In this document: positions 6,210-6,953 of the stretch, piece after piece
Layout: each line of letters opens with the position of its first letter
Position numbering within the stretch: the stretch's first letter is position 1
Source: Pseudopedobacter saltans
GTDB taxonomy: Bacteria > Bacteroidota > Bacteroidia > Chitinophagales > Chitinophagaceae
Direction: 5' to 3'
NCBI GenBank assembly: GCA_003241175.1
Contig: QFOI01000194.1
Span: 1 to 6,953 of the forward strand
Length of the DNA stretch: 6,953 nucleotides
Translations under genes and position numbers: made by a program
The notes under the pieces: generated by a model
Told to the model about the DNA's origin: nothing
What the model saw: the letters and a program-made list of their open reading frames with translations, nothing else
Databases searched by the model: none

Positions 6210-6953
6210 ATGTATTGGACTCAAAATATTGGACACGCCTTATTAGACAGCTTATGGCAATCAGCCATAGGCTACATCGTTTTGTCTTTTTTCAGAAAAT
6301 CAAAGCATAGTTCACCAGCCCAAACCTATTGGCTTGGAATAAGTTTTCAAATAGGGCTTTGCATATTGTTCTTTATAAATGTACTGACTCCAAATACAAA
6401 TTTTCAAAATAGTTCATTTCAAAATTCAAACATATCTAATTTATTATCAAATAGTTATATATCAATAGCTTATATTATTCTCCTATTCCTAAACCTTATA
6501 TTTTTTCTAAATAAATACTATAAAGACCAAAGAATTAAACAAAGCAACAGCAGTTTTGAAATTCCATTTGAGTTAACAACGGTAATTTCTAACTGGAAAA
6601 GCAACCTCAACATTAAGAGATCAATTCAAGTTGTCATCAATGAAGTTGCGACTTCCCCATTTACAACTGGATTTATCAAACCAGTAATTGTTTTACCCCT
6701 GTCCTTCATTAATCATCTGGACTGCAGCCAAATGGAAGCCGTTTTGTTACACGAAATATGGCATATAAAGCGTTATGATTACCTCTTCTTACTATCCCAA
6801 ATCGTGATGGAGAAGATAATGTATTTTAATCCTTTCTTCCTGCAAATCGGCAAAGCCATACATGAGGATAGAGAGTTGTCATGCGATTTAGCAGCTATAA
6901 ACTTAACTAATTACAAATCAAATAGTTATATAAAAACATTATTATTGTTTGCC
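6210..6953 (+). CDS. BlaR1/MecR1-like M56 family membrane zinc peptidase, N-terminal 248 codons, truncated by window end
   Basis: The frame runs open from ATG at 6210 to the last base. Three hydrophobic segments are visible: about residues 10-28, 40-60 and 83-101. They are followed by a cytoplasmic zinc-peptidase domain. SPFTTGFIKPVIVLP (149-163) is the characteristic M56 strand segment. HEIWH (181-185) is the HExxH zinc motif with E182 as catalytic glutamate, followed by IKRYDYLF typical of the family, and EDRELSCD (219-226) supplies the third zinc ligand, probably E222. BlaR1/MecR1 proteins sense an external signal and then cleave or destabilise the partner repressor. Here the partner is the gene 8 bp upstream, evidently in one transcript. 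The region that would hold the sensor or other C-terminal domain is off the window, so the signal cannot be judged. The loop between the first two and third segments (62-84) is unusually rich in Asn and Ser. Confidence 0.94.
   Translation, partial: MYWTQNIGHALLDSLWQSAIGYIVLSFFRKSKHSSPAQTYWLGISFQIGLCILFFINVLTPNTNFQNSSFQNSNISNLLSNSYISIAYIILLFLNLIFFLNKYYKDQRIKQSNSSFEIPFELTTVISNWKSNLNIKRSIQVVINEVATSPFTTGFIKPVIVLPLSFINHLDCSQMEAVLLHEIWHIKRYDYLFLLSQIVMEKIMYFNPFFLQIGKAIHEDRELSCDLAAINLTNYKSNSYIKTLLLFA

Overview
The window looks like part of a chromosome from a member of the Bacteroidota. The DNA is AT-rich, genes lack obvious Shine-Dalgarno sequences, one promoter carries a TAnnTTTG -7 element, and the gene families (a large MG2-type alpha-2-macroglobulin, a GH125 mannosidase, and a BlaI repressor paired with an M56 membrane peptidase) are all typical of that phylum. 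I cannot assign a genus from sequence alone.

Layout. Positions 1-2947 (minus strand) hold the first 982 codons of a large alpha-2-macroglobulin-family protein whose C-terminus lies outside the window. Between it and the next gene is a 190-bp gap (2948-3137). This gap contains an imperfectly palindromic element of about 78 bp (2967-3044) and a strong Rho-independent terminator (3131 down to 3096) for the minus-strand unit upstream. That unit is a two-gene operon: a Gfo/Idh/MocA-family dehydrogenase resembling NADP-dependent scyllo-inositol dehydrogenase (5665-4577), followed after 11 bp by a GH125 exo-alpha-mannosidase with a Tat-like signal (4565-3138). A 146-bp divergent intergenic region (5666-5811) separates this operon from a plus-strand pair: a BlaI/MecI-family repressor (5812-6201) and, 8 bp later, a BlaR1/MecR1-like M56 zinc peptidase (6210 to the window end, truncated).

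How the parts may work together. The repressor/peptidase pair is a signalling module. An 18-bp palindrome directly abutting the -7 element in front of the repressor gene is the likely autoregulatory operator, so the pair probably represses itself until the membrane peptidase is activated. The minus-strand operon probably combines removal of alpha-mannose residues outside the cytoplasm with cytoplasmic polyol or sugar oxidation; the actual substrate of the dehydrogenase is not shown by the sequence. The alpha-2-macroglobulin gene is separated from that operon by the terminator and so is probably transcribed independently.

Every coding region falls into a known family, and I see no clear novel multi-gene system. 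The items most worth follow-up are the operator/promoter arrangement, the palindromic intergenic element, and the altered residues at the position where MecI/BlaI repressors are cleaved.
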